Origin: JAJXWB01 sp046349085
Lineage (GTDB): Bacteria; Pseudomonadota; Alphaproteobacteria; Rhizobiales; Beijerinckiaceae
NCBI GenBank assembly: GCA_046349085.1
Contig: JAXMDA010000003.1
Location: forward strand, 248,001 to 312,000
DNA length: 64,000 nt
Reading direction: 5' to 3'
Within the stretch, counting starts at the first letter, position 1. Every line of letters starts with the position of its first letter. The notes beneath the pieces are model-generated. The model was not told where the DNA came from, ran no database searches, and worked only from the letters and a program-made list of their open reading frames with translations. Positions 15,330 to 26,500 of this stretch are shown here, one piece after another. The position numbers and the translations under genes are program-made.

Positions 15330-18300
15330 GAGGCGCTCCTGTGCGGTTGCATTGTCCCGGCATGCGCGGGGCCCTCCAGACAGTCCGCCGCTTCGATGCG
15401 CCGTTGTCCGAACATCAGGTACAGCGCCGGCAACACGAGAAGCGTCAGCAATGTTGCGCTGAGCAATCCGCCGATCACCACGACAGCCAGCGGCTTTTGC
15501 ACTTCCGCGCCGGTTCCGCTGGCAAGCGCCATCGGCACGAAGCCGAGCGCGGCGACGAGAGCCGTCATGGCGACGGGTCGCAGGCGCGTCAGCGCGCCCG
15601 TGCGGATTGCTTCGACCAGCGGCAGACCTTCCAGCCGCAGCTGCTTGACGTAGCTGAGCATGACGAGGCCATTCAGCACCGCTATGCCCGAGAGCGCGAT
15701 GAAGCCGACAGCGGCCGATACCGAGAACGGCATGCCTGAAAGCCACAGCGAGGCCACACCGCCGGTGAGCGCCAGCGGCACTGCGGTGAACACCAGAAGC
15801 GCATCTCGCAGCGAGCCAAGCGCCGCGTAGAGAAGGAACAGGATCGCGAGGAAGCAGGCGGGAACGACGATCATCAGACGCTGCCGAGCGGCCGCGAGAT
15901 TCTCGAATTGACCGCTCCATTTGATCCAGTAGCCGGGCGCCAGTCGCACATCCGCCTGCGCCCTGCCCTGCAGATCTTGCGCCACGGAGGCTACGTCGCG
16001 ACCGCGCACGTTCGCCGTGACCACCATGCGGCGCTTACCGTCCTCGCGCGAAATCTGGTTCGGACCTTCGCGCTGCTCGAACCGCGCAACCTGTTTGAGG
16101 AGGATGCTCGGCGCCCGGCCGTTCGCTGCGCCTGGCAGCGGAACCGGCAGATTTTCCAGCGCGTCGATATCGCGCCGGGCGTTCTCGGATAGGCGCACGA
16201 CGATCGAGTAGCGCCGGTCGCCTTCGAACACGAAGCCAGCTTCGCGGCCGCCGATGGCGGCGCCGATCACGTCCTGCACCGCCGTTACAGTCAGTCCAAG
16301 GCGGGCGGCTTCCGCCTTGTCGATGGCGATATCGAGGAACGGCAGACCGCTCGTCTGCTCGACCTTCACATCGACGGCGCCCGGCGTTGCCCGCATGATC
16401 CCGGCGATCTGGTTCGCCGCCTTGGCCATCGGTTCAAACTCGTCGCCGAATACCTTGACCGCGATGTCGCCGCGCACGCCCGCCAGCAGCTCGTTGAAAC
16501 GCATCTGGATCGGCTGGCTGAATTCGAGATTGTTGCCCGGCAGCGCCGCGACAGCGGCGCCGATCTGTTCCTGGAGTTCGGACTTCGTCATTCTCGGGTC
16601 GGGCCACTGATCCTGTGGCTTCAGAATGATGAACGTGTCCGATGCATTCGCTGGCATCGGATCGGAGGCGACCTCCGCCGTGCCCGTCTTCGAAAAGACT
16701 GTCGCAACCTGTGGAAAGCGCGCGATCGCCTTCTCGATCTCGAGCTGCATCGCCTGCGACTGGGAAATCGACGTGCTGGGTATGCGCAGCGCGTTCATGG
16801 CGATGTTCTTCTCGTCCAGCGTCGGGATAAACTCCTGACCGAGCCGCGTGAACAAGAGCGCCGCCACGGCAAAGAGCAGAACGCCGGCCATCGCCGTCGC
16901 CGCCGGCGCGCGCATCGCCAGTCGCAGCGCCGGCTCGTACAGCCCGCGCAACCCCGACATCAGCCGGTTCTCCTTTTCCTCAACCGCGCCCGCGACGCCG
17001 ATGGCGATCAGCGCCGGCACGAAGGTCAGGGACAGGACGAAGGCCGACAGCAGCGCGAGGATGACGGTGACGGCCATCGGCTGGAACATCTTGCCCTCGA
17101 CGCCCGTGAAGGTGAGGAGCGGCACATAGACCAGCGTGATGATCGCTTGGCCGAACACGGACGGCTTGATCATCTCCTGAGCCGACCCGATCACCGCGCT
17201 CAGTCGCTCGGCGCGGTTGAGATCGCGCTTGAGTTCGCGGCGTCGTTCGGCGAGGCGGCGCAGCGTGTTCTCGGCGATGATGACGGCGCCGTCGACGATC
17301 AGGCCGAAATCGAGCGCGCCGAGGCTCATGAGATTGGCGCTGACTCGCGTCTCGACCATGCCGGCGAAGGTCATCAGCAGGGCGAAGGGAATGACCAGCG
17401 CCGTGATAATCGCCGCCCGGATATTGCCGAGCAGAAGGAACAGCACGGCGATGACGAGGAGCGCGCCCTCGGCGAGGTTCTTCGTCACGGTCTGGATGGT
17501 GGCGTCCACGAGCTGCGTCCGGTTCAGGACCGTCGTCACGGCGATATCCGGCGGCAGCGTCCGCTGGATCTCCTTCATCTTGGCGTCGACCGCGGCGGCC
17601 ACCATTCGGCTGTTGCCGCCGATCAGCATCAGCGCCGTGCCGACAACGACTTCCCGGCCATTGGCACTGGCGCTGCCCGTGCGCAGGTCCGCGCCGATGG
17701 CGACGACGCCGATGTCCTTCACGCGGATCGGCACGCCCGCGCGCGCGGCGACGACCACCTCCCGTACATCCTCGATCGTCTCCAGCCGGCCAGTCGCGCG
17801 CACGACATAGCCCTCGCCGTTGCGTTCGATATATCCTGCGCCGCGGTTTGCGTTATTGGCCTCGAGCGCCGCGGCGATGTCGGAGAAAGACAGGCCGAGC
17901 CCGACGAGCCGGTCGGGATCGGGCTGCACTTGATACAGCTTCTCGTAACCGCCGATGGAGTCGACGCCGGCGACGCCCGTAACGGTCTTCACCTGCGGGC
18001 GAATGATCCAGTTCTGGACAGTGCGGAGATAGGCGGCCTTCTCGATCTCGGTCGCGAGCTTCTGGCCCTCCGGCGTCACATAGCTTCCGTCGCTGCGCCA
18101 GCCGGACGCTTGCTCCGGCGCGCCCGGCGCCGGCTTCGGCCCGAAGGCGACCGTCCACATGTAGATTTCACCGAGACCGGTCGAGATCGGCCCCATACGC
18201 GGCTCGACGCCGACAGGCAGGGTGGCGCGCGCCTCGCGCAGCCGCTCGTTGACCTGCTGCCGCGCGAAATAGATGTCGGTCGTGTCGGTGAAGACGGCCG

Positions 18301-18580
18301 TGACCTGCGAGAAGCCATTGCGTGAGAGCGAGCGCGTGTATTCAAGGCCGGTCGTGCCGGCCAGCGCCGTCTCGATCTGAAACGTGACCTGCTTCTCGAT
18401 ATCCTGCGGAGAGAGCCACGGCGCGGTCGTGTTGATCTGCACCTGATTGTTGGTGACATCAGGCACGGCGTCGATCGGCAGGCGCGATAGCGACCAGCCG
18501 CCGAAGGCGGCCGCCATCAGGCTGAAAAATACCACCGACCAGCGATGGTGCACGGAAAGGGCGAGGATGCGCGCGACCAT
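15326..18580 (-). CDS. czcA: CzcA/CusA-type heavy-metal efflux RND transporter
   Basis: This is the inner-membrane pump of a tripartite heavy-metal efflux system: 1084 residues, twelve membrane helices and two large periplasmic loops. The N-terminus (SLSRLPIDAVPDVTNNQVQI) is the standard HME-RND start. The helix 4 motif LGALDFGLIVDGAVIIAEN contains the DFG and DGA residues typical of divalent-cation (Zn/Co/Cd) pumps rather than the Cu/Ag type, so CzcA-like is the better name. It starts 7 bp after czcB. No outer-membrane CzcC gene is present; instead two unknown ORFs follow. Confidence 0.93.
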   Translation of the reverse strand: MVARILALSVHHRWSVVFFSLMAAAFGGWSLSRLPIDAVPDVTNNQVQINTTAPWLSPQDIEKQVTFQIETALAGTTGLEYTRSLSRNGFSQVTAVFTDTTDIYFARQQVNERLREARATLPVGVEPRMGPISTGLGEIYMWTVAFGPKPAPGAPEQASGWRSDGSYVTPEGQKLATEIEKAAYLRTVQNWIIRPQVKTVTGVAGVDSIGGYEKLYQVQPDPDRLVGLGLSFSDIAAALEANNANRGAGYIERNGEGYVVRATGRLETIEDVREVVVAARAGVPIRVKDIGVVAIGADLRTGSASANGREVVVGTALMLIGGNSRMVAAAVDAKMKEIQRTLPPDIAVTTVLNRTQLVDATIQTVTKNLAEGALLVIAVLFLLLGNIRAAIITALVIPFALLMTFAGMVETRVSANLMSLGALDFGLIVDGAVIIAENTLRRLAERRRELKRDLNRAERLSAVIGSAQEMIKPSVFGQAIITLVYVPLLTFTGVEGKMFQPMAVTVILALLSAFVLSLTFVPALIAIGVAGAVEEKENRLMSGLRGLYEPALRLAMRAPAATAMAGVLLFAVAALLFTRLGQEFIPTLDEKNIAMNALRIPSTSISQSQAMQLEIEKAIARFPQVATVFSKTGTAEVASDPMPANASDTFIILKPQDQWPDPRMTKSELQEQIGAAVAALPGNNLEFSQPIQMRFNELLAGVRGDIAVKVFGDEFEPMAKAANQIAGIMRATPGAVDVKVEQTSGLPFLDIAIDKAEAARLGLTVTAVQDVIGAAIGGREAGFVFEGDRRYSIVVRLSENARRDIDALENLPVPLPGAANGRAPSILLKQVARFEQREGPNQISREDGKRRMVVTANVRGRDVASVAQDLQGRAQADVRLAPGYWIKWSGQFENLAAARQRLMIVVPACFLAILFLLYAALGSLRDALLVFTAVPLALTGGVASLWLSGMPFSVSAAVGFIALSGIAVLNGLVMLSYVKQLRLEGLPLVEAIRTGALTRLRPVAMTALVAALGFVPMALASGTGAEVQKPLAVVVIGGLLSATLLTLLVLPALYLMFGQRRIEAADCLEGPAHAGTMQPHRSAS

Positions 18581-18587
18581 CTGGACC

Positions 18588-19892
18588 TCAGTGATCGTGC
18601 GAGGTTGCGGACTTGCCGAGCTCCGCCTTCAGCAGAAACGTGTTGGTGGCGGCGATCTTCTCGCCCTCCGTCAGGCCGTCGACCACTTCCACACGGTCGC
18701 CATCGGCCTTGCCGAGCCTCACGGACCGCCGCTCGAACCCCCTGTCGGTCCGCACAAATACGGCAGGCTTGCCTTCAATCGTCTGGATTGCGCCGCGCGG
18801 CACGAGCACAGCGGCGGGACCAGGCGTCAGATCGATCCTGGCCGCGACATAGGCCCCCGGTCGCCAGGCGAGATCGGGGTTTGGCAGGCTGGCGAGAACG
18901 CGCGCCGCGCGCGTCTCCTGATTGAGCACGGGGCCGATGAAGACGATGCGCCCGCGCGCCTCGCGCCCGCCGGGCGCCGAGATGGCCACGGCCTGCCCTT
19001 CGCGCACTTTGTCGAGGTCGGCCATCGGCACCGAGAGATCGACCCAGAGGCTCGAGAGGTCCGCCACGGTGTAGAGTTCGGACGGATCGTTGTTGGCGCC
19101 AACCGCCGCGCCGATATCCACTTTCCGTTCGATCACGCGCCCGGCGATCGGGGATTGAACCGGATACTGGCGAAGGTCCGGCGACGCGCCTGGCTTGAGC
19201 GCGGCGATGGTCTGCGCGTCGAAACCGAGAGAGACGAGTTTCTGGCGCGCCAGCCCGACGCGAAGCTCCGTCGCGACGTAGGTTGCGCGCGCCTGCAACC
19301 AGGCCTGCTCGGTCGCTATCTTCTTGTCCCAGAGAATTTGCGTGCGGTCGAAAAGCGTCTTCTGAAGATCGAAGGCGACGGAGGCCGATAGAAATTCGCT
19401 CTTGGCGTCGGCAACCTCGCGACTGTCGAGGATTGCGACAATTTCGCCCTTCTCGACCCGGTCGCCAAGCTTCTTGTGCAACTGTGCGACCGATCCAGCG
19501 ACTTTGGCAGGCACGCGCGCGAGGCGATCCTGATCGACCATGACCAGTCCGGGGGCGGCGAGCTTCTGCGCGATTGCGCCAGACGAGGCAGCGCCGACCT
19601 CGATGCGCGCGGCCTCGACCTGCGCCGGGCTCATTGCGAGATCGCCATGATCTTCAAGGCCCTTCTCGTCATGATCGTGATCCGCCCTGACGTCCTTATT
19701 GGCCGTCTCGCCCTTGCCATGATTGCGAACGTCGCCGGGCTTCGCTGGCGCGTGCCTGCGGTCATCCTTGCCGGCATGGCTGTGCTCGGCGTGATCGCCG
19801 TGCGCAGGTTTCGACGCGGCGAGCGATACAACGGGAAAAAGGCACAGGAGGACGGAGGCCAGAACGGCCTCGACTATGAGGGATTTGCGCAC
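18588..19892 (-). CDS. czcB: CzcB-type periplasmic adaptor of metal efflux RND system
   Basis: This 434-residue membrane-fusion protein links the RND pump to an outer-membrane channel. It has an N-terminal signal (SLIVEAVLASVLLCLFPVVSLA), then a His/Asp-rich stretch at about residues 30-82 (HGDHAEHSHAGKDD, HDHDEKGLEDHGD) likely to bind metal, a lipoyl/barrel-sandwich domain interrupted by a helical hairpin, and a beta-barrel domain. The C-terminus ends HDH. The His-rich insertion is common in Zn/Co/Cd versions. It is followed directly by czcA. Confidence 0.92.
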   Translation of the reverse strand: MRKSLIVEAVLASVLLCLFPVVSLAASKPAHGDHAEHSHAGKDDRRHAPAKPGDVRNHGKGETANKDVRADHDHDEKGLEDHGDLAMSPAQVEAARIEVGAASSGAIAQKLAAPGLVMVDQDRLARVPAKVAGSVAQLHKKLGDRVEKGEIVAILDSREVADAKSEFLSASVAFDLQKTLFDRTQILWDKKIATEQAWLQARATYVATELRVGLARQKLVSLGFDAQTIAALKPGASPDLRQYPVQSPIAGRVIERKVDIGAAVGANNDPSELYTVADLSSLWVDLSVPMADLDKVREGQAVAISAPGGREARGRIVFIGPVLNQETRAARVLASLPNPDLAWRPGAYVAARIDLTPGPAAVLVPRGAIQTIEGKPAVFVRTDRGFERRSVRLGKADGDRVEVVDGLTEGEKIAATNTFLLKAELGKSATSHDH

Positions 19893-20001
19893 GGTCTTGA
19901 ATCCACGGCGGCGCGACGGCGCTTTACGGCAGCGCGTCGGCGATCATAGGCAGGGGTTGCGCCGAGAGGCGCGCGAACTCCGCAAAGGGAGGACGATGGC
20001 C

Positions 20002-20352
20002 TCAGACCCTGGGCGGGCCGTGCGGAGGGGCGGCTTCATAAGTTGCCGCGCGGGCGTTGAATGACGCATAGACCACGCGTTTTGCGTGGCGCTGAACGCC
20101 GCCCTGCTGAAGATGACAGGGCGCGAGCTGGTGATGTTCGCTGTGAACGTGGCCGCAGAGAGCGTCGGCGGGCGAGCCGTGCACTGCGGCGGGCGCTGTC
20201 AGCGCCAAGACTGAAGACGACGATGCATGCTCGCTCGTCCCTTCGTCGAAGCCATGGCCGAAGACGCCGCAAGCGAATACGACCGCGACGAAAAGCGCGC
20301 ACATCTGCCGCGCAAGCAGTCTGATTCGTGATGACGCCGATCGCCGAGCCAT
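20002..20352 (-). CDS. Small secreted His/Cys-containing protein upstream of czcBA
   Basis: This 116-residue protein has an N-terminal hydrophobic segment (MCALFVAVVFACGVFGHGF) that looks like a signal peptide or anchor. The mature part contains CGHVHSEHHQLAPCHLQ, a cluster of His and two Cys able to bind a metal ion. It lies 109 bp upstream of czcB on the same strand and is probably the operon's first gene. Small periplasmic metal-binding proteins of the CzcI/DUF2946 type occur at this place in other metal operons; I could not confirm family membership. Confidence 0.6.
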   Translation of the reverse strand: MARRSASSRIRLLARQMCALFVAVVFACGVFGHGFDEGTSEHASSSSVLALTAPAAVHGSPADALCGHVHSEHHQLAPCHLQQGGVQRHAKRVVYASFNARAATYEAAPPHGPPRV

Positions 20353-20437
20353 GAAAACCGTCTAGCTGCCGAATGCGTCCGAAGCAAGACGCCGCCGGGA
20401 CAGCATATGCCGGACGAGCGCGTGCAGGCGACCTGAT

Positions 20438-20456
20438 CCGGTTTCGGCCTAACCGG
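20438..20456. terminator. Short stem-loop after the TIR-NTPase gene
   Basis: CCGGTT (20438-20443) and AACCGG (20451-20456) form a perfect 6-bp stem with a 7-base loop, about 75 bp beyond the stop of the large TIR gene and before the metal operon. A second small stem, CGAGCG/CGCTCG at 20486-20507, sits closer to the stop. Neither has a T-tract. Confidence 0.35.
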
Positions 20457-20529
20457 CCAATATCAATTCAAAGCTGGAAGAACTTCGAGCGAGTCGGTTT
20501 CCGCTCGCGTCGGCGCCTGCATCCGATCG

Positions 20530-23500
20530 CTAATCTCCTAGGATAGCTTGAACGCTCGCCTGCTTCTCGCCTCGACGAAACGCCACCCGTAACATCGCTC
20601 CCGCTTGCTTCACGATCGCCGCCGCCTCGGCGCTGTTCTTCACGGGCTGTCCGTCGATCCCGACGATGATGTCGCCGACTCGCAGACCGGCCGCCTGGGC
20701 GGGGCTGTCGCTGGCGACTTCCGTTATCCGCGCGCCGGCGGGCGCGTCCGATCCTGCATCGGGCGGCGCGTCAATCATGTAAATCCCCAGTTTCCATGCC
20801 CTGGGTTGCACAGTGGACTGCGCCGGAGATCCGAAATGCGTCAACAAGGCCTTCGCGGCTGCCGTCAGTTCGTCGCCGATCTTGGGCGCCCGTAACAAAT
20901 AGGCGCCGGCGGCGTTTACGTTCGTCAATGCGATTGAGCGGCCGTCCGGCGCAAACGACAAAATCGTATCGCTGTAGACGCTCATGTCTGGCGGGCGCAC
21001 TTCCAGCAATAGCTGGCGGGTCGCAACGTGCCATAGCCCGAGCTTGCTATTGCCGCCGAGCGTGGCGAGCAGCGCGCCGTCGGGCGACAGCACAGCGCGC
21101 TTGCTCGAGTCCGGCTCGGTTGCGCGGAAGGTTCGGACGTCGGTCGAATTGAGCGAAAACAGGTCGACGGTTCCCTTGTCGTCCACCACTACCATCTGCG
21201 TCGGATCCGAGGTCGCGCGAATGACTTTTCGGTAGTTGGAATACTCACGGTCGAGTTGAATTGTCCCTGCGGCCTTGTTGGTCGCGACATCCCATTGCAA
21301 CACTCGGCCTTTGCGGGTGACGAGAACGAGGCGCCGGCTGTCAGCAGAAAACGCCATGCCTGCGAATATATTGTCATCCCAATTGAATTCCGTGACCCGG
21401 ACGCCGTCGGACGTCCGGAAAATTCGGATGTAATTGTCGGGGCTGCGCGTCGCCAACAGCGTTCCGTCCGGGCTGAACGACGATTGCCATTCGCCCTGCG
21501 CCAACGACCAGTCGACTTCGAACGAGCTCACGACGACGGGAGAATGCGCATCGAACAGAGAGAGGTTGCCGCTCTCTTCGTAGACCAGCAGCCTCGAATC
21601 CCGCGCAGCGAAGTGCAACCATCTCGGGATTTGTCGCAAGGCGGCGACAGTGACGAGCTTGCTCGAAGAAAGGTCGACAACGTGCAACTTTGAATCGTTC
21701 GTCGCCACGGCGAGAGCGCCGCCGCCTGCGCTCACCTCGATCTTCCGCACGACCTCATCGAAGGGAATCTCGCGCGCCAGTTCGCCTGACCTGAAATCGT
21801 AGATCTTGACCGACTTTCCGGCCGCGATCGCGAAAATCTTCCCTCCGCGCGACTCCGCCTCCATCACGACGTCGTCGTACTTCGCAATCTCCTTCCTCGC
21901 CGGGATATCGAACAGACGCGCGAACCGCGTTGCGCTCCTCACGTAGACCAGCAGGCGATCTCCATCCGGATTGAAGGCGGAGAAAACCGTGTCGCCGGCT
22001 TGCAAAGGCGCCGCAGCGATCAGCGCGCCGTCGGCGACCGAGAAAAGTCTCACAGTTCGGCTGTCTTGAACGAGGACGCTTGCACCGCCTGGCGCGAGCC
22101 CCATGGACGTCGGTCTCAGATCGTCGGGAGAGCGCCAGATCGTCGCGCCTGTCGCCGTATCAAGGACAACGCCGGCGCCGTCGGCCAGCAAGACAGGAAG
22201 GCCAAAGCCCTCCTCCGACGCGCTGCCGAGCGGATCGACCGGGTCGATCCCTGAAATTTCCTTCAACAGAACCCCGGTCGCGCAGTCCCAGATCTGGAGA
22301 TGGCCCGCCTCGTCGGCGGTCACAAGCCGAGTGTCGGACCCAGTGAAGCGCCAGCGACGCAAGGTCGCTTGCAATGACATGCGCCGCGGCTCCGCGGCGC
22401 CATCGCCATCGTGGATTTCGATGGACCGGGCGCCGGTCTGCGCGACAACCATGCGACCCGTGGCGCCCCCGTAATAATCGAGAAGTTCGCCCGGAAAGTG
22501 GATGTTGCGTACGAGCCCACCCGTGCCGCTGTCATAAATCGTCAGATCCTGGCTCTTGTCATTGCGGCGGCTGCGGGTCAGCACGCGCCGGCCGTCGCTC
22601 GTGAAGCTCGAATAGGCCCACGCCGGCGTAACGCCCGCAACCAGCGGAATTTGTTTCGCTCGATCAAGATCCCAAAGCGTGCTCGACGTCGTCCCCTCGT
22701 GATCGACAAGCAACCGTGTCTGGTCTTCCGAGATGACGACCTTGCGCACCCCTCGCGCCGCCGACGCAATCTGCCCGACCGAGCGGCCCGTCGATAGGTC
22801 GACGAGTTCCGGCGCGCCGCCCAGCAGGAGGCGATCGCCGCGCTGCGCCGCGGCACGGCCGTTATCGGCTGCGTTCGCTTCTTTTTCGAACCGGGCGACG
22901 AGTGCGCCTGTCGAGAGCGTCCAGAGCGACGTTCGCCCGCCGCGCCCGCCCTTCATCTTTGTGGAAAGCGCAAGTGTGGTTTGGTCGGCCGAGAGAGTAA
23001 GAACGCCATCCCCTCCATCCTGCTCAAGACTGAGGGCTGGATAGAGCGCGCCGGAGCGCCAAATCTCCGCAAACGTCCGCTTCTCCTTTCCGTCGTCGAC
23101 ATAATCGTCTGCGATCAACGCCACGATCAGGCCGTCGTCGGTCACGAACGCCAGCTTCCGCGATCGCTTTGACGCAGGACGTTCGTCAATCATTACATGC
23201 GTGATACTCCCGCGCTCGGTGTCGACGAGCGCAATCGCGTCAAGCGCAACCTTCGGCTTTACCGAGATTTCTTCGTTCCTGCCGGTCTGCTTCACGAGGC
23301 GTTTGAGTATCCTCCCGGTGTTCTGAAGCGTATCGGCATCCTCGGTCGCGGAGAAGGCGCGTCGCGCAGCTAGCCAGCGCCCCGACGGCGAAAAGGAGAC
23401 CGCGGACCATCGGTCGATCGCGAGGTCGCCGAGTGCCGGCGCTTCGACAAGCCCCGAAGCGGCGCTCCACAGCGCCGTCTTGCTCTCGTCCTGGGCGCCG

Positions 23501-26500
23501 ATCAGGATCGCATGCGCGGCCCTGTCGTCGATCGCGACGGCTCGCCACTTGTCGGCGATGCTGAGGCGCAACCCGTCCTCGTTGACGTTCCAAAGCCAGA
23601 TTTCCTTGCCGCCATACGCGATCAGCTTGTCGCCGGCGGCAGACATTTCTATTAGCCGCGCGCCCGGCGGCGCGGTGAAGCGGGTCTCGATGTTCGCAGA
23701 CCAGACGTTGACGATATTGTCTTCCGTCAGGAAGGCTAGCGTCCCGTCGTCGCCCTTTGTCGCCGAAATGATCTTGCTCGGAAACGTGCGAGTTGCGGTC
23801 TGCGCGCCGGTCGCAAGGGAGTAGACGACAACGGTCGTCGCATCTCTTGTCAGCGCCAGGCGGTTGTCGGGCAGCATCAGTGCAAATTTGTTCCCGACGA
23901 CCCACTCGTCCGCAAATTTCCACGACAAGTCGACCCGGCCCGTGGCTGCATCGACAATATAGACCGTCTTCTTGCCGACGATGGCAATTCTGCCGCCGTC
24001 AACCAGAAGAGTTACGAGGTCGATCGATTCCTCGCTTTCGTATTTGGTCAGATCGACGAACTGCTTTTCCGGCTTGTCAGGTTTCTTATCTTGGGAATAG
24101 GCGAGCAACTGTCCATCGGACAAACGCCACACCCAAAAGCCCGAATAGCCAACCAGAAGTGCAAGCCTCCCATCGGCGCTGACCTCCAGGTCCTTGGCCC
24201 CGCTCCTATCGGCGTTCGGAAATTCGAGCGGCCTCGGCTTCGATCCTTTTGCGACGTCGAGGACGTACGGACGGGTATCGCCATTATAACTTGCGATGAC
24301 AATCGAGCTTGCGTCTTCTGAAATACCTACGTTGCCTGGAGGCGTCGAAACGCGCTGGTCGAGCAAAATGGCGCCGTTTCCGGCGTCTCGCACCATCACG
24401 GACGGCGGATCTTGGTGCGTCGATACGAGCTTCTTGCCGTCCCGGCTGAACACAGCCTTGTAGACCGCCGAACGATTTTCGTACGAAGAATGCGCCTCCT
24501 TTGCCGCCATCAAATCATACGTCTTGAGAAAGCCGTCGCGTGTGGCGATCGCGACATGCGTTCCGGATGGATCGAAGGATGCGTGGTTTACGCGATCATT
24601 CGATCCCGTAATGACCTGTTCGAGCCGAGTAGCCGACCAGGCTTTGGCAAGCGCATATTCGGCGTGCGCCACGTAAGGACGGTCGGGCGCGAGAGAATTG
24701 CCCGGAAGGGCGGCGAGCGCGCTTCGCATGGCGGTCATTGAATCGCCCTGCTGTGTCGCCCGCAGCGATTCCTCCGCCAGCGACCGAGAATCCTGCCGCT
24801 GTGCATGAAACTGGGCGCTTCGGGCCTTCGACTCGTTGGCCGCGGCGGTTTTTGCGTTCGCTTCCGCCGCTTCCTGCGCGGTTCTCGCACGTTGTTCGTT
24901 GAGCGCGGCGGCCGTTGCGGCTTGCCGCGCATCGATCCAGTTGTATAAGGCAAGCGCCGAGAAAATCGCCAAGGCAGCGACCGCTGTGGCGCCGATCAGA
25001 TTGCGCCAGCGCCGTTTGGCGCCGGCGACACGCAGGCTTTCAGCGATGAAAGACCGCTCCGGTTCGGACAGATCCTGCGCTGCCCGTTCCAGCGCCCAAT
25101 GCTGGGCGCGGACTAGTCGGTGGCCTGTCAGAAGGGCGTCGTCCTTGGATGCGGCAGGAGCCTGCTCCCATATCGCCATGTCCTCGGCGAGCTGCCGTTT
25201 GCCGACCAGAAATTCGCGATCAAGCTCGAGGAAGGAGCGCAGGAGCGGCCATTCCCGCAACAAAGCCTCATGCGTCACCTCGACGATCTCGCCCTTGTCG
25301 TCTTTATCGCGCGTCAGCAATCGCGCCTCGACGAGGAGGTCGACCAATGGCCGCGAGGCCGTAGGCAGTTCCGCCGCATAGGCGACGCGTCGCGCGAATT
25401 CGCCGGCCTCATTGACGCGCGCCAGATGCGGCACGAAGGCGCTGCGCAAGAGCCCATCGAGCTCGCTCTGCTCGGCGGGCAGGATGCGACGGCGGCGCCC
25501 GTCGTCAAGCGCCTCGCGGACCGCAACGCCGATGGCTCCGCGCACGCCGTCGCTCGCCTGATAATGCGCCAATTCGATCTTGCCTTCGGCTCCGTAATCG
25601 CGCGCGAGGCGATGCAGCGTGAAGGCGAGCAACGGCAGCGCGTCCTGCCCGGTCGAATCGGCCATCAGCGCTTCGACCAGCGCAGGCTCGATCTCAAGCG
25701 GCGGGTTGGCGAAATGCGCCGGCCCCTCGATGATCAGACGGAGCGAGCCCTCCGGCATCGGCGGTAGATCGAAAGGTTCGCGCCCGACCGCTGCGATAAG
25801 AGGCTCAGCCTGAAGCCGCGGATAGGCGTCGGATCGGATCGCCAGCACCACCAACAGGCTCTTTTCCGCGGCGAGCGCCGCTGCGAGCAAGGCGAGAAAC
25901 TCCTGAGCCTCGGCGCGGCCTTCCTCGTTCAGCAATTCCTCGGCCTGATCGATGACCAGGACCATCGAGGGTCCGGCGGTTGCGCGCGCCGCGCCGGCCT
26001 TGCGCAAGGCCGCAAGAAGTTCGGCGACCGTAAGTCCCTTTGCGAATGCAGCCGCCAGGCCGGCTCTGGATTTCGGCAGCCGCGCGATGTCCGGGCTTTG
26101 TGCAGCCCTGGCGTCTGCGATCGCAGCTTCGAGCGCGGCATAAAGGCCGGAACGGCCGGTCAATACAGCGCGCTCGGGGCGCACGACCGGCAGCGGCCAG
26201 AAGTTTCTGTCGTCGCGAAACAGCCGCGGCCACAGGCCCGCGCGAACGAACGAGGACTTGCCGGCGCCGGAGGCGCCCAGCACGACCATCATGCGCTCGG
26301 CGCCCGCGTCGCGCATCAGGCGCAACCGGTCGAGCCCGCGCAGGACTTGCGCCTCGCGCCCAAAGAAGATTGCGGCGTCGTCCTCGGTCAGCGGCTCGAA
26401 ACCGGGATAGGCGCGCCGGCCCTTCTCGAAAGGAAAGCTTGTCGCGTCCAGCCCCGCCCGTCTGAGCCCCTCCTTGAGCCGGATCCAGCACTCGGGATCG

